Of a DNA stretch of 64,000 bases, positions 35,570 to 46,794 are shown piece by piece. Source of the DNA: Diphasiastrum complanatum. Lineage: Eukaryota > Streptophyta > Lycopodiopsida > Lycopodiales > Lycopodiaceae. Under the pieces are notes generated by a model. It was given only the letters and a program-made list of their open reading frames with translations, searched no databases and was not told where the DNA came from. The DNA is taken from the NCBI GenBank assembly GCA_029204225.1, contig CM055103.1, forward strand, positions 3,629,224 to 3,693,223. The letters are read 5' to 3'. A program made the position numbers and the translations under genes. Each line of letters opens with the position of its first letter. The stretch's first letter is position 1.

Positions 35570-36124
35570 GGCGAGTCAAACAAACGAGTCAAACAACGCG
35601 AGTCAAAATCATTTTGACTCGCCAAGGTATCTACTTGCTTCAAATGATAATCAGAACAATCTGGAAAAGTGGTGAGTTAAATGGAGCAGGTGGCGACTCA
35701 AATGGCGAGTCAGAAGTGCGAGTCAAATTTTGACTCGCCGGTCTGGTATAATATAGATCCTATTGTACTGATGGCGGGTCAAAATATTGAAAGAATAAAG
35801 AAAAACCTCAATTGGCGAGTCAAACAGTGCGAGTCAAGAAATAAAAAATGGGCGGGAATTTTGTAATGGCGAGTCAAAAACTTTTTGACTCGTCCCTCTC
35901 CAGAATGGTAGTTCTGAGGCTATTGGACACCCTATGCTGATGGCGAGTCAAATGACTGAGCAAAAGTGTAAAAAAGCAGGTTGGCGAGTCAAAATCTTGT
36001 TGGCGAGTTAGCGCGATTGGTTGATATCACAGAACAGAGCTGAAACTCTGCTTTGCTCATTGGAACAGTGGCGTTGAGTCAAAAGAGTATGAAGAAAGTG
36101 GAAAAGGCTTGTAGGCGAGTTAAA
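35570..36124 (-). repeat. Leader motif array of element B (TTTGACTCGCC) with hairpins
   Basis: GGCGAGTCAAA (plus strand) or close variants start at 35570, 35584, 35598, 35692, 35704, 35718, 35773, 35814, 35829, 35868, 35942, 35983, 36002, 36069 and 36114. Inverted copies at 35612-35623, 35728-35739 and 35883-35893 face direct copies across loops of zero to a few bases, giving near-perfect hairpins at 35598-35623, 35718-35739 and 35868-35893. Confidence 0.95.
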
Positions 36125-36199
36125 AATCTTTCAAAATGCAATAAAAAATCAGGCAAAATGCAAATAGAAAAGCCATCGAAAGAGTAGTTTAGCACCGTC

Positions 36200-36217
36200 T
36201 CCCCGGCAATAGCGCCA
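36200..36217 (-). other. Primer-binding site of element B
   Basis: The minus strand reads TGGCGCTATTGCCGGGGA, two mismatches from the TGGCGCCGTTGCCGGGGA PBS of plant Gypsy elements. Confidence 0.85.
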
Positions 36218-36227
36218 ATTTTTTTTT

Positions 36228-37334
36228 TGGATTCCGTGCCTCCCCAATCGGCACGATCAAGAGGGCAAAGAAAGGGCTTGGATCCCCAACCGGGTGAGTA
36301 TCGGTGTAGTACGGGCTTCGATCCAATGGGGAGAGAGATAAACTACAAGCTAAGGTGGGATTTAAGCCTACCAAGAGTGTCAATCTTGGTGTAGGATCTA
36401 ATGGTGGAATGGCTTAGATGTGGGTGTGAGATTCCTATATTCTTGCTTCTTCTTTTTGTTGGTTGTGGTTTGATCTTCTTCTTGGAACTTGGTTTCTTGG
36501 CTTATCTAGGCTTCTATGGCTCTAGATCTTCTCCTCTTGAGGCTTATCTTCTCAAGGGAGGTGAGCAATGGAAATAAAACCTACCTAATGGATCCTATTG
36601 ATACCTTCCAAGGGTATTTTCTAACACCTAATTTGCTTGAGTGTGATTTTGTGGATTTAGTTGAATGAAAATAAGTGCTAATGATCTTTCAAGAATGTGA
36701 TAGCATAATTAAAGAACAACAATCAAACATTCATTCATCCACAAGCAAGCATACAAAAGGAAAAAAGGAGGGCTTCACAATGTAATAATGGTAGGAGGAG
36801 GCTTCTCCCTCTCTCTCCCAAGCTCTATTCTTGACAATGAAAAGTCATTACAAAATGGTGTCACATGCCCTTATATAGACAAACCTAGGGTTAGGATTTT
36901 TGGTGCACCCAAGACCATGTGCCATAAGAACTTGACTTTCTAAAAAGCCTAAGTTGTAAAGTTTCAAGTTGATAGTCAAAAGTCAAATTGGTGGTAGGTA
37001 GAATGTGCTTCTTTGTGCACCATAGATTTAGTTGTGTTTTCTTTAAAGGGCTAGGATTTCAATCCTTGCCTCAATGAAGTAGCCAATAGAAGCACAAGGG
37101 CTAGGGCCTCCCAAAGAATAAAAGGCACCTCTTGTACTCCATTTTCATGCTTAATATAGAGGAGGAGATTCTACCAGTTTGAAGCATCCTCATGTGCTTA
37201 TGTTCTACTTTCTAATGCTTTTATGTGGATGCTCTTACTTTCTTAACCCCCTTTGCTATGCTAATTGGATTTCCTATTCTTAATAATTTTCCATTGGATT
37301 GGAATCTAAAGCACATGAGCTAACCTCTCCCCCC

Positions 37335-37379
<45 letters not shown>

Positions 37380-37400
37380 GGATTGTGGTGTGGTTAGTGT
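36228..37400 (-). repeat. Putative 5' LTR of element B, outer edge uncertain
   Basis: It begins with TG after the T run that follows the PBS. A TATA-like TATATAAG on the minus strand at about 36872-36879 fits an LTR promoter. No second copy defines the right end; the C/CT tract at 37329-37373 may lie inside or just outside it. Confidence 0.4.
37329..37373 (+). repeat. Poly-C followed by (CT)n
   Basis: About 17 C residues directly followed by CT dinucleotides. Confidence 0.97.
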
Positions 37401-37959
37401 TAAGTGGTTGGGTTGAAATAGTGTTAGAGTTAGGAAGGCCTACAACTAGAATTAGTTAGACATCTATCCTTGTGTTTTAACCCTAACCCCTTCAGACAGG
37501 TGGAGGGGCTACTCACCATTTATATCTACACCCTAGTGTTGACTATCAAATCAATGAATGTATGGTAGTCATAGACACCTAAAGTTTCACATTCATCATG
37601 GTTGTCATAAATGCGTATAATGATACTTAACTAAATCAATTGAATGATATCAATAAAATAGCAAAATTGAACTTGTCATAACTGTAAAAACAGTCCTGGA
37701 TATAATTGTTTTAATCATTTCTTTTTTTAGAGAAAACAATTTTCTCATTCAAGCTTGTTGAAAAGCCAGATCTTTGTTGAGATTCGGGCTTTCTCTCTCT
37801 AAATGTGGTATCAACGCCACAGATTCTGTTCTTCTAACTACTCACCTCCATAAAAGTGACATGGAATCTTCCTGTCTCTCCTACACATGCAAAGATTATT
37901 GACACAAAGTGAATATTCAAGCTCAAGCTGAATCTAGATGAATTTACTTAAGCAAATAC
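37401..37959. other. Spacer before the Copia integrase relic
   Basis: AT-rich, no gene seen. It may include the outer end of the element B LTR. Confidence 0.4.
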
Positions 37960-38662
37960 ATAGCATGTATGTTCGTTTCATACTGCAGTCACTAATGCTT
38001 CTGAAGACAAATCCAACCCAAAGTTGTTTATGGCCAAATCAAACAACGATTCAGATTTTAATTGTTGGTATCTCAACTCAAGTGCGACACAACATGTGGC
38101 ATTTTGATGAGACTAGTTCAAGTATTTTTCTTCGACCCATAATGGCAATAACACTAATCTTGGAGACTTTAGCTCTTTCAAGGTCAAAAGCAAAGGTTAT
38201 AGAGATGGTCATCTCTATACATTAAGTCGTGGGTGTGCACTTATGAAAAATATTTGTCTACACCTTCATCAGACAAGAATATTATATGGCGTCAATGCCT
38301 AGGAAATCTCCATATGAGATCTATATTTTATATGTTTTGCAACAATCTTGTCGTAGGCTTAGACATCAACAAGTCATCACCAAAACAGACTTGTGAGACT
38401 TGTATTCTTGGCAAGCATGCAAGGTCAAGATTTTCCAAAGGCCAAGCTCATAGAGCTAAAGGCATTCACTATGATCTCTATGGCCTAATGCAAATCCCAT
38501 TTTGTGAAAGATTTAGTGCATGTCATTACATTTATTGACGATTTTTCCAAACAAACCATTGTCATGTTCATCAAGAACAAATCGGAAGCATTTTGTGTTT
38601 TTACCAATTCAGACGACTATCTGAAACTCAGACAAGAAGAAAGATCAAAGCCCTATGCATAG

Positions 38663-38724
<62 letters not shown>

Positions 38725-39235
38725 GGGGGAGGGGGGGGGTTTATTTCATCTCAAATGTCAAATGCTATGAATGGCTTTGTAAGCGAATATGGGATTTAGG
38801 GACAATATACTTCAAGCTACACTCTTCAGAAAAATGGAATAGTCGATCAAAAGAATCAAACTTTTGTCAAGTCAGCAAGATCCATGTTAATTGCTACTAA
38901 TTTTCCTAACAAGTGATGGGTAGAGGCAATCGCAACAGCCTGTTACATTCAGAATCGTTGCGGTACCAAGGCCGTCAATCATGAAGAGGTTTGGTTAGGT
39001 ACAAAATCATCCGTAGATCATCTCAAAGTATTCAAATGTGACTGCAATGCCCAAATTCCATCAGAAGTAAGGAAGAAATTTGACCAAACTATTACCAAGG
39101 CTATATTTCCTCGATATCTGTTAGATCATAAGGCCTACAAGGTCTATGATCTACAATCTGGCAAGGCACTTATTAGCAGAGATGTAGTCTTCCTAGAAGA
39201 CAAATTTCATGATTTCAAAATGACAAACCATAGCT
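37960..39235 (+). pseudogene. Copia protease-integrase relic
   Basis: In broken frames: a zinc module (IIWRQCLGNLHMRS...CETCILGKHARSRFSK), then ITFIDDFSKQTIVMFIKNKSEAF, a microsatellite insertion (38664-38739) where the second Asp region should be, then QKNGIVDQKNQTFVKSARSML (the family Glu position reads Asp) and the C-terminal VWLGTKSSVDHLKVFKCD and YDLQSGKALISRDVVFLE. Plus-strand coding ends at about 39235, where minus-strand RNase H begins. Confidence 0.85.
38664..38739 (+). repeat. (GT)n followed by a G homopolymer
   Basis: About 29 bp of GT, then about 47 bp of almost pure G with three A interruptions, inside the Copia integrase relic. Confidence 0.97.
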
Positions 39236-39770
39236 TTATTTCTAGTCTGAATACCAAACTATAGACTACCAATTCCTTCCACTTATGTACCTTCTGATTG
39301 TCGCTATGTAATGTCGTGGGATTTTTCTGCTTCAAGCCAACTTCTTCCAAGATTTGTCTCAACCATATAGCTACACATTGCCTTATACTCTGCTTCTGTG
39401 GTGGATAGAGCAATTGTACTTTGCCTCTTACTAGAACAGGAAAAGCAACTACCACAAAACTGGAATACATACCCTGTGGTGGATCTACAATCATCATAGT
39501 CACCTCCCCAATCCGCATCCACATAGCCACACAACTCAGGTAAACCCTCACGCTTCTTGTAAATCAAGCCATAATCTGAAGTGCCTTTCACATAATGCAA
39601 AATGCGTTTAGCTGCCTTCCAATGTGTTTTCGTAGGTGCTGCCATAAACTGACTTACAATGCCAACATCATAGCATATATCTGGTCTAGTCGTGGTAAGG
39701 TAAATCAAGCTCCCTACTAACTGCCTATACAACGTAGCATCAAATGACTGTGACAGGTCGTCAAATGCGA
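39207..39770 (-). pseudogene. Copia RNase H fragment
   Basis: Minus strand: LYRQLVGSLIYLTTTRPDICYDVGI, THWKAAKRILHYVKGTSDYG, GYVDADWGGDYDDCRSTTGY, STIALSTTEAEYKA, then a frameshift into NPTTLHSDNQ. It closely resembles the RNase H at 69-587 but not the one at 40401-41003, so it is a different Copia lineage from its right-hand neighbour. It is cut at both ends by oppositely oriented or foreign sequence. Confidence 0.9.
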
Positions 39771-39774
39771 TCAC

Positions 39775-40275
39775 CAATTGGCTGGTGATCCGTTGACATC
39801 CATCCGGTCCTTGTCACTGATTGTTGATAAGCAGTGAAATTGGTCGTAAACGTTCTGTCTGCATAAATGCACCAAAACTGTAGCTCTGCAGAAATGAGCT
39901 AAAACAGCCACAGGCGACACTGTCGAGTTTTTCACGAAAAAGGAGAAAAAGGAGAAGGTGCCCTTAAATCTCATTTAGGGTTTCCCCACACTTTTCAGAG
40001 TCATTTCCTTAACATTTGAGGCTCTTCTGAAAAAGCGAATAAATGCGACACTGTGATTTTACACGAGATTTCTGTCAGGCAAAAAATGCGAAAAAAGAGA
40101 CACTGCATTTTTCAACGGATTCCTAACAGGTGAAAAAAGGAGACATTGTCCTGTATAAAAACATTTGTAATTCTACAAACTGTATAAACATACGCAAAAA
40201 TCTGCAGAACTGGATAAACAATGGATGGAGATTAAAATCGATTAGTCGATTGGTAAGAAGGAGAATAATCTAACA
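39775..40275 (-). repeat. Partial 3' LTR of a minus-strand Copia
   Basis: Just beyond the polypurine tract the minus strand starts TGTTAGATTATTC. Its internal GCGACA and GACAGGCAAA words recur in the LTR at 43371-44586, placing both in one family. It stops abruptly at the RNase H fragment to its left, so about half is missing. Confidence 0.65.
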
Positions 40276-40284
40276 CTCCCCCTT
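40276..40284 (-). other. Polypurine tract of the minus-strand Copia
   Basis: The minus strand reads AAGGGGGAG directly before the TGTTAG LTR start. Confidence 0.8.
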
Positions 40285-40400
40285 AATCTGAATCCTTGAA
40301 TGCCTTGACCTTTAAATTTAGTTTTACACAGAATCTTGTGTTACTCCAAACTTAATGCTTTAGTAAAAACATCTGTTGTCATATCTTGTGTTCTACAATA

Positions 40401-41426
40401 TTACAATCTGACCTCTTCGTTGAGAACTTTGCTTCTGACGAAATAATACTTCAGTTCAATGTGCTTACTCCTGGAATGGAATCTCGGGTTGGCTGATAAA
40501 GCGATGGCACTTTGATTATCACAAAATAATATCGTCAGAGCATAGTGATTCAGACTGATATCTGACAGTAAGTTCCTCAACCATATTGTTTCCTTTGTAG
40601 CTTGAGAGACTGTAATATACTCTGATTCAGTGGAAGATAGAGCTATCGAAGATTGCTTGCGATTGTTCCAGAAAATTGGACCATTGTTGAGGAAGAATGT
40701 AAATCCAGAAGTAGATTTACGAGTGTCTACATCTCTTGCCCAACTCGCATCTGTGTAACCACTAAGTAAATTGAGTTTGTTGTTGCCAGCTGCTCCATAA
40801 CAAATGCAAAAGTCCATAGTAGCTCGAAGATATCTCATGACTATGATAAGTGCCTTCCAATGTGTTGTACCAGGATTAGTCATATACTGAATGAGAGAGC
40901 TGACTGCAAAAGCTATGTCTGGCCTAGTACAGATCATGGCGTACATAAGAGATCCTAGAATATAATAGTAAGGATACTCACGCATCTGCTGCTTCTCATG
41001 CATTGTTTGGGGACACTAGTCCTTTGATAATTTGAGTCCTGGTTCCATTGATGAGAGAGCTAACTTGCAATTCATCAGATTATATTTGACTAACATGCTG
41101 TAGATGTACCTCTGTTGTGTAATGTAGACCAGCTTATGTTTTCTGTCTCTGTGGATTTGTATACCAAGGCAAAAATGAGCTTCGTCTAGATCGATCATGT
41201 CGAATTCGGAAGATACCATTATCTTGGCTTCTTTTATGAGATCGGTACTGTTGCTGAAAAGCAATGTATCATCCACGTACAAAGTGATAATGATAAAAGA
41301 CTGCTGCACTACTTTGAAGTAAACATTTGAATCTGAAGAACTAGGACTCGTTGATATACCGGTTAGGTGGTCTGCTAGTCCTTGAAGATCTTCTGGGTAA
41401 TACAAGAAGTTGATTATTTCCATCAT
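40401..41426 (-). pseudogene. Copia RT C-terminal half and RNase H
   Basis: The frame 41016-41426 holds FIIITLYVDDTLLFSNSTDL (intact YVDD) and MIDLDEAHFCLGIQIHRDRK. A short break leads to 40401-41003 with YYYILGSLMYAMICTRPDIAFAVSS, SGYTDASWARDVDTRKSTSG, SIALSSTESEYITVSQATKE and FCDNQSAIALSANPRFHSRSKHIELKYYFVR. The RT fingers are missing: the frame enters from a shortened linker at 41428. Confidence 0.92.
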
Positions 41427-41427
41427 A

Positions 41428-41673
41428 CTATAGTTGCTGATCTACAACATCATCATCTTCTGATCCGTTGTTGATTTGTTGTTTGTCAAGATTAGACGAG
41501 CTTGGTCCTTCAATAGGAATAGTCGACTGAGGAACTGGAAAGTTCAAAGCGTCAGGAGAATCTGATAGGTCGGCTATATGGGGATTACCCTTTTCTTTGA
41601 GGTCTTGAAACTGATATTTGATGAAGATGACATCTCGGCTAGCATATATCTTCGATTCGATGGGATTGAACAA
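41428..41673 (-). pseudogene. Copia integrase-RT linker
   Basis: FNPIESKIYASRDVIFIK is the conserved end of the Copia integrase C-terminal extension (normally RDV.F.E), followed by acidic, Pro/Ser-rich linker (PVPQSTIPIEGPSSSN). The stop at 41428 separates it from the RT fragment, and a deletion has removed the RT N-terminus. Confidence 0.8.
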
Positions 41674-41791
41674 CTTTTAGGCTTGATCTGAAGTAGTGTA
41701 GCTAATGAAAACACACTTGATACTCTAGAAGTCTAGTGTCTACATATTTCTCATGATCTTCCTAACATCACGAGAAATATGCGCAAAAGCA

Positions 41792-42440
41792 CTACATCCA
41801 AAAACTCGTAAGTTTGATAAAGAAGGTTTGGTACATGTCCAAACTTCCGAATGGTGTTTTGTCTAAGAGACCTTTAGTAGAACATATGTCCTGAATATAG
41901 GTTGTTGTTGAAATAGCTTCAGCCCAGAAGCATTTCGAAAGTGTCGCATGTGATAACACGCACTTTGTCGATTCAACTAAGGTTATGGTCTTTCTCTCAG
42001 CAAGACCATTTGACTGAGGCGAATAGGAAGTGATGTATTGTTGTTCAATGTCGTTGTTAAGGCAATAGTCCTTGAATTTGTTGGAGATGTATTCTCCCCC
42101 GTTATCTGACCTCAATGCTTTGATTCGTTTATCAGTTTGATTCTCAGCATGCTCTTTGAATTGTCTAAATTTGATGAAAACCTTTGAAATCTGTTTAATA
42201 AAATAAACAACTATTTTTCTATAGAATTCGTCAATAAAGGTAATGAAATACGTTGCATCTAGAAATGAAGGAGTTTGCATATGTCCACATATATCTGTAT
42301 GAACAACATCTGACAAATTTTTTGCTGTATGCATATGGTTTGATTAGAAAGGAATCCTAGTCTTCTTTCCAAAGATGCAACTATGACATACAGGGAGATC
42401 GACCTTACCAGAAGGATAGTCGAGATCAAGAACCATGGAT
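41792..42440 (-). pseudogene. Copia integrase
   Basis: From 42440 leftwards: MVLDLDYPSGKVDLPVCHSC (end of the zinc module), a stop, then the core with VVHTDICGHMQTPS, YFITFIDEFYRKIVVYFIK, IKALRSDNGGEYISNKFKDYC and SPQSNGLAERKTITLVE. The D, D and E of the catalytic triad are all present. It then degrades near LDMYQTFF. Gag and protease are absent because the copy is cut at 42440 by a plus-strand Copia. Confidence 0.9.
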
Positions 42441-42444
42441 TGTC

Positions 42445-43355
42445 ATGACTGATCTGGGCGAAGCTCACTTCTGTTTGGGCATTCAAATGCACAGAGACAG
42501 AGCAAAACAACTGATTTACATCACTCGACAAAGGTATCTTCACAATGTTCTTAATAGATACAATCTAATGAATTGTAAATTAGCTCACTCACCGATGGAT
42601 CCAGGCCTGCATTTGTCAAAGGGGCCAATGTCCCCAGACCAAGCAAGAAGAGGAGCAAATGAGAGAGTATCCTTATCGATCGATACTTGGATCTCTCATG
42701 TACGCAATGGTCTGTACAAGACCAGATATCTCTTTTGCAGTAAGCTCACTCAGCCAATGTATGGCTAATCCTGGCATTACCCATTGGAAGGCTCTCATAA
42801 GAGTCATGAGGTATATTTGAGCTACCATGGACCAGTGCATCTGCCATGGAGATGTCAGCAATGACAATCTTCATCAGCTTAGTGGATATTCTGATGCAAG
42901 CTAGGGAGGAGATGTAGACAATCGTAAGTCAACATATGGATTTACATTCTTCTTCAATAACGGTCCTTACTCATGGAACAATCGTAAGAAAACCTCTATC
43001 GCACTTTCTTCTACAGAAGCATAATATATTGTTGTTTCTCAATCTATTAAGGAAGCGTTTTGGTTGAGAAATTTACTGTCAGACGTTAATCTGTATTAGT
43101 ACAGCCCTACAATTTTATTCTGTGATAATCAGAGTGCTATTGCCTTATCGACCAACCCTAGATTTCACTCTAGGAGTAAGCACATTGAAATCAGATATCA
43201 CTACATCAGGGGCAAGGTTCTTAACAAGGAGGTAAGCTTAACGTACTGCAGAACGCAGGATATGGTTGCAGATATATTCATGAAAGCATTAAGTGTTAAT
43301 GCACACAACAAATTTTGTGCATTACTTAGTCTGAAGATCAAGGCATTCATGGATC
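42445..43355 (+). pseudogene. Copia RT tail and RNase H
   Basis: MTDLGEAHFCLGIQMHRDRAKQ starts right at the head-to-head junction. It continues through YNLMNCKLAHSPMDPG, a frameshift, and RNase H pieces (SLMYAMVCTRPDI..., DNRKSTYGF, CDNQSAIALSTNPRFHSRSKH) to the conserved C-terminus KFCALLSLKIKAFMDPD. It is the same family as 18749-19895 and is intersected by several stops. Confidence 0.88.
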
Positions 43356-43370
43356 CAGATTAAGGGGGGG

Positions 43371-44586
43371 TGTTGGATCTATCTCCTCTACTCTCCTAAA
43401 TCTCATTTTAATCTGCCTCCATCCATGCTGCATTTTTACTCACGTTGTCGCACAATCTGTATATTTACATGTAAAATAAGATAGACGAATAAAACGCGAC
43501 TGTCTGCATAAATACAAATAAATTTTCACAGGCGAAGAAAAGATGAAAAACGCGACATTGTGTTTTTACACGTGTTTTGTGACAGGCAAATAAGACGTCA
43601 TTACCTTACAAAATGCCAAAGGTGCCCTAGGAAAAGCGAAGGCACCCTGTAAATCAAATCCTAAGGCATTTCGTCAGAGTGACGCATTTTTTGCATCTTC
43701 ACCAATGTTCATTTTAGCAAAGGCTAACGTCGCGTCCTTTTCACGCTTACCCCAAGCAATTGTGCTAACAGACTTGACAACGACCGTAGCCACCCACGAT
43801 CTCTTACAGACAACACATCCACTTTGTATTTTTTTCATTTGCACACCTGTAACATTGTGTATATATACCACTTGCGTAATCTTTTGATCAAGAGAACAAA
43901 TGTGTGTAAGATATAGCATCAGAAGATTATCAGAGATAGACGAAGTAGATGTCTTGTGCATTGATTCTTTATTGTCAGTAATAGGTTCATTCCTTTTTAC
44001 AGACTGAATTAGCTTTGTAGAGCATGCGGTTTCGTCTGCTATTGTCTTGTGCTCTACTGCATTATTGTCATGTATATTTTGTTATACTCAATCTGATAAC
44101 AGCTCTTTTGTTATGCTTTCAGATTTGTGTCAATATTGCTATGCTTTTTTTCATTCTATCTGACTTTTCTTGCTGCTCAATCTGGTAATATGTTTTTAGC
44201 GAGTTATTATTAGTCTACCTATTGAGACTAATATCTAGTCTTGCCTTCCGCGAATCATTCGCAACTGATTATCAGTCGAGCTCTTCGCGAATCATTCGCG
44301 ACTAATAATTTGTCTAGCTGATCGCGACAAATTATCCTTCTGGTGTTTTATTAATGTTTGGCTATGTAATCAGAACAACCATGATTTCTATCAGTAACGT
44401 TCTGTTCGTTTCTGATAGGCGTAGTCATGCTTAGGGAAAGAGTAATATAGCTCATTCTGCTATGCACGAACACTTTCTGTTCGAGTTCGTTTCTCGTTTG
44501 AGTTTCGAGTTCTCTTCTTTTTCGTGTTTGTTTTCCTTTCGAGCTATTTTCGTTTCTCACACACGACACACCCTCTTTCTTCAACA
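43371..44586 (+). repeat. 3' LTR of the plus-strand Copia
   Basis: It follows the polypurine tract AAGGGGGGG (43362-43370), starts TGTTGGATCTAT like the LTR at 19957 and stays alignable through the GCATTGATTCTTT and TTTCGTCTGCTATTGT blocks. The end is placed at TTCTTCAACA. Near 44240-44340 it contains four CGCGA[CA]-rich words (ATTCGCGACTAAT type). Confidence 0.7.
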
Positions 44587-46479
44587 CCTCTCATGCCAGA
44601 TTTTGAGTCCCATTCGTTGAAGGGTTTTCAGCCACTTCATCAATAATGCAAGCACTAAAGCTGTAGGTAGATTTCTATCGGCTCTGCATGATAACAATTT
44701 GGCTCAACTAACTCGTACTCCCTCATAATCTGAAAAAAATCTCCTGTAACAACTACAATACTTGCATACGGGGGTGCATGAGGGAAAAACATGGAGCTAA
44801 ATTACAGAGGGCAAGGACGCCTGACGAATTGCTAGATTAGATATTATCTCCACCGTCGTTGATCATGCAGCAACATTGGAGCACAGCTCAGATCAAGCAA
44901 GAGCTTCTGATCCATTTTCATGCAACAACAACTATCATGTCACTTTGCACTCATTTAATTAATGAAAGCTTGTCACAGCCAGAGGCTGAAATGCAACGAT
45001 CATTTGAAATGCCAGTCATCTTTAGTCGAGCATTTCAGCGCTCGCAATACATGCAACTGACTTATTCGTTGCAACTATTATTTCCCGAATATGGCTTTAC
45101 CATTTTGTATAGTAATTTTGCTTGGATACTTTTTCTTCACCTTTACTATCTCTATAACCCCAACGTGGAGGTTTGTTTTAGCTGCAAGATGTTTTTGATC
45201 ACGGTTGGATTCTCATTTGACCATGGTGAGACAGTAGTAAGGACTAAACCCACCTATTATGTTTGCGTTTAAATTTTTATTCATCGTGATCCTAGTCCTT
45301 GTAAAGAAAGGAACAATTACATAAATGATAACTTGAACATTTCCTATGCTGCCCATGGCCTTGTTAAGAAGTCTTACAATAGACTCTTATCAATGACTAG
45401 ATGTCTTGTAGAATGAGTTATAGATTAGGTTTTATCTTGATTATCATGTGACTCAAAATTTCTTAAAATGTGAATATGAAAATTGATGAGGTCTTTACTA
45501 GCCTAACTTCCTACCATAGTGCAGGTCCTTGACAAAGCTGATTCAACCACATCTTGTGAATTAACAAATTATTATAATTGGATTCTTAATTATTATGTTT
45601 GCACCGGTTTTTTATAGAGAGACTAAGTAAAATTCCTTGCATTGTCTCAATATAGTTGACTGATCCCTCAAGTTATTCCCATCACGATTGATTCTTCTTT
45701 TGATCATGATCTACAAAGAAGATGGGAAACTTACTCACTGTTGTCCCACTCACTTGGTGCTTGTGAAACATACAAGGATAATTTTGTTTTATAAGTTCGG
45801 GGAGGGAATATCACAGTGTGGCCAGCTGTTGCAAACCTTCTTGAAGATGATAGCAACTTTCTGAAAAGACACAATGCACAAATACATGAATTATTTCTGA
45901 ATAAATCACCTTTGATAATAGATGTCCTTATGACAACGACCCAGTCTAATTTTTGCATGCAATTTGGGCTACTTGAAGTCTCAACTTATATGGACCAACT
46001 TGAAATTATGCTCACTTTGAACTTTGAAAGCAATTAGGTTAATTTCTTCCTTATAGATGATTGTTGGGTGGCCAAGACTTTGATGTTTTAAATGGTTCAG
46101 CTACATGGAAGGAAACATTGTTTCTCAAGAAATAATCACTAGCTAGAGGAGTAGAGCTATTCTAACTTTATGAAACTCTCTATATGTGCTCAAGCTTAAA
46201 GGTCAGAGCTGTTGACCAATAATGCAATCTTGTTGACTATGATGTGGAGTAAACTAGGTGTAACTTTTTGCTAAGAACTCCTTGTCATCACTTTTGAGAA
46301 GGTCATTGATGTGATTGAGAGGAAATTTTTTTTTTCAGGAGACCACATTGGCAATCTTCTCACGAAACATAAAATCATCCTCGTGAGGCATCGCAAAAAC
46401 ATTGGTGGATTATCACAGACCCTACCTCGTTGAAATATGCAGTTCTAACATAGACATTGAAGATGGCCTCGTTAATGGA
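44587..46479. other. Unassigned stretch
   Basis: I recognise nothing here. The frame 44859-45272 (137 residues, Met-rich start, aromatic and hydrophobic second half) has no familiar motif and no neighbouring coding support. It may be non-coding Helitron interior or old repeat. Confidence 0.4.
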
Positions 46480-46579
46480 GCTGGTGGCATATTCTAAACA
46501 AAAACAACTATATCAGCTACACACATTATTTGGATTGAGTTTTAGATTCACGCATTGGCAAAAAAACTAGACTGGCGCA

Positions 46580-46794
46580 TGCACCTTTATATGCAACAAA
46601 CAACATATGCAACACTTGGACACCAATTTATAAAATCGCAAAAGAAATTCAAGTAGGCTCATCTTTCTTAAACACACTTACACGCAAACAATTTCCAATA
46701 CAACTTGCAAGTGCGCGTATTGTACATCGTGCGCAAGGCTTAACAATTGACACCTTAATTTTCATCCAAAAGGATGTACTAAACATGGCCTAAC
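46580..46794 (+). pseudogene. Helitron PIF1-like helicase, motif V/VI region
   Basis: Translation gives CNTWTPIYKIAKEIQVGSSF, TRKQFPIQLASARIVHRAQG, LTIDTLIFIQKDVLNM. The HRAQGLT core corresponds to the C-terminal helicase motifs of PIF1-like Helitron proteins. One base is missing near 46788, so the frame after the insertion (LTYIALSRIRYIPNLYLTSP at 49036 onwards) is shifted. Confidence 0.8.

Larger units (their letters stand above)
35500..37400 (-). mobile_element. Element B: LTR, PBS and motif-rich leader of a truncated Gypsy-like element
   Basis: On the minus strand an LTR (from 36228 rightwards; outer end uncertain) is followed by a PBS (36200-36217) and a non-coding leader (35500-36190) with about fifteen copies of TTTGACTCGCC. 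No gag follows; an unrelated integrase scrap starts at 35305. It shares PBS type and leader design with elements A and C. Confidence 0.7.

Noticed and set aside
12879-36124. Leader motif arrays as CRISPR-like or simple tandem repeats
   Set aside because: Spacing is irregular, both orientations occur and the words are only 8-11 bp; a plant nuclear context with PBS and LTR is clear.
44859-45272. 137-residue frame as a real gene
   Set aside because: No recognisable domain, no splice partners and no conserved neighbour; kept only as an unassigned stretch.
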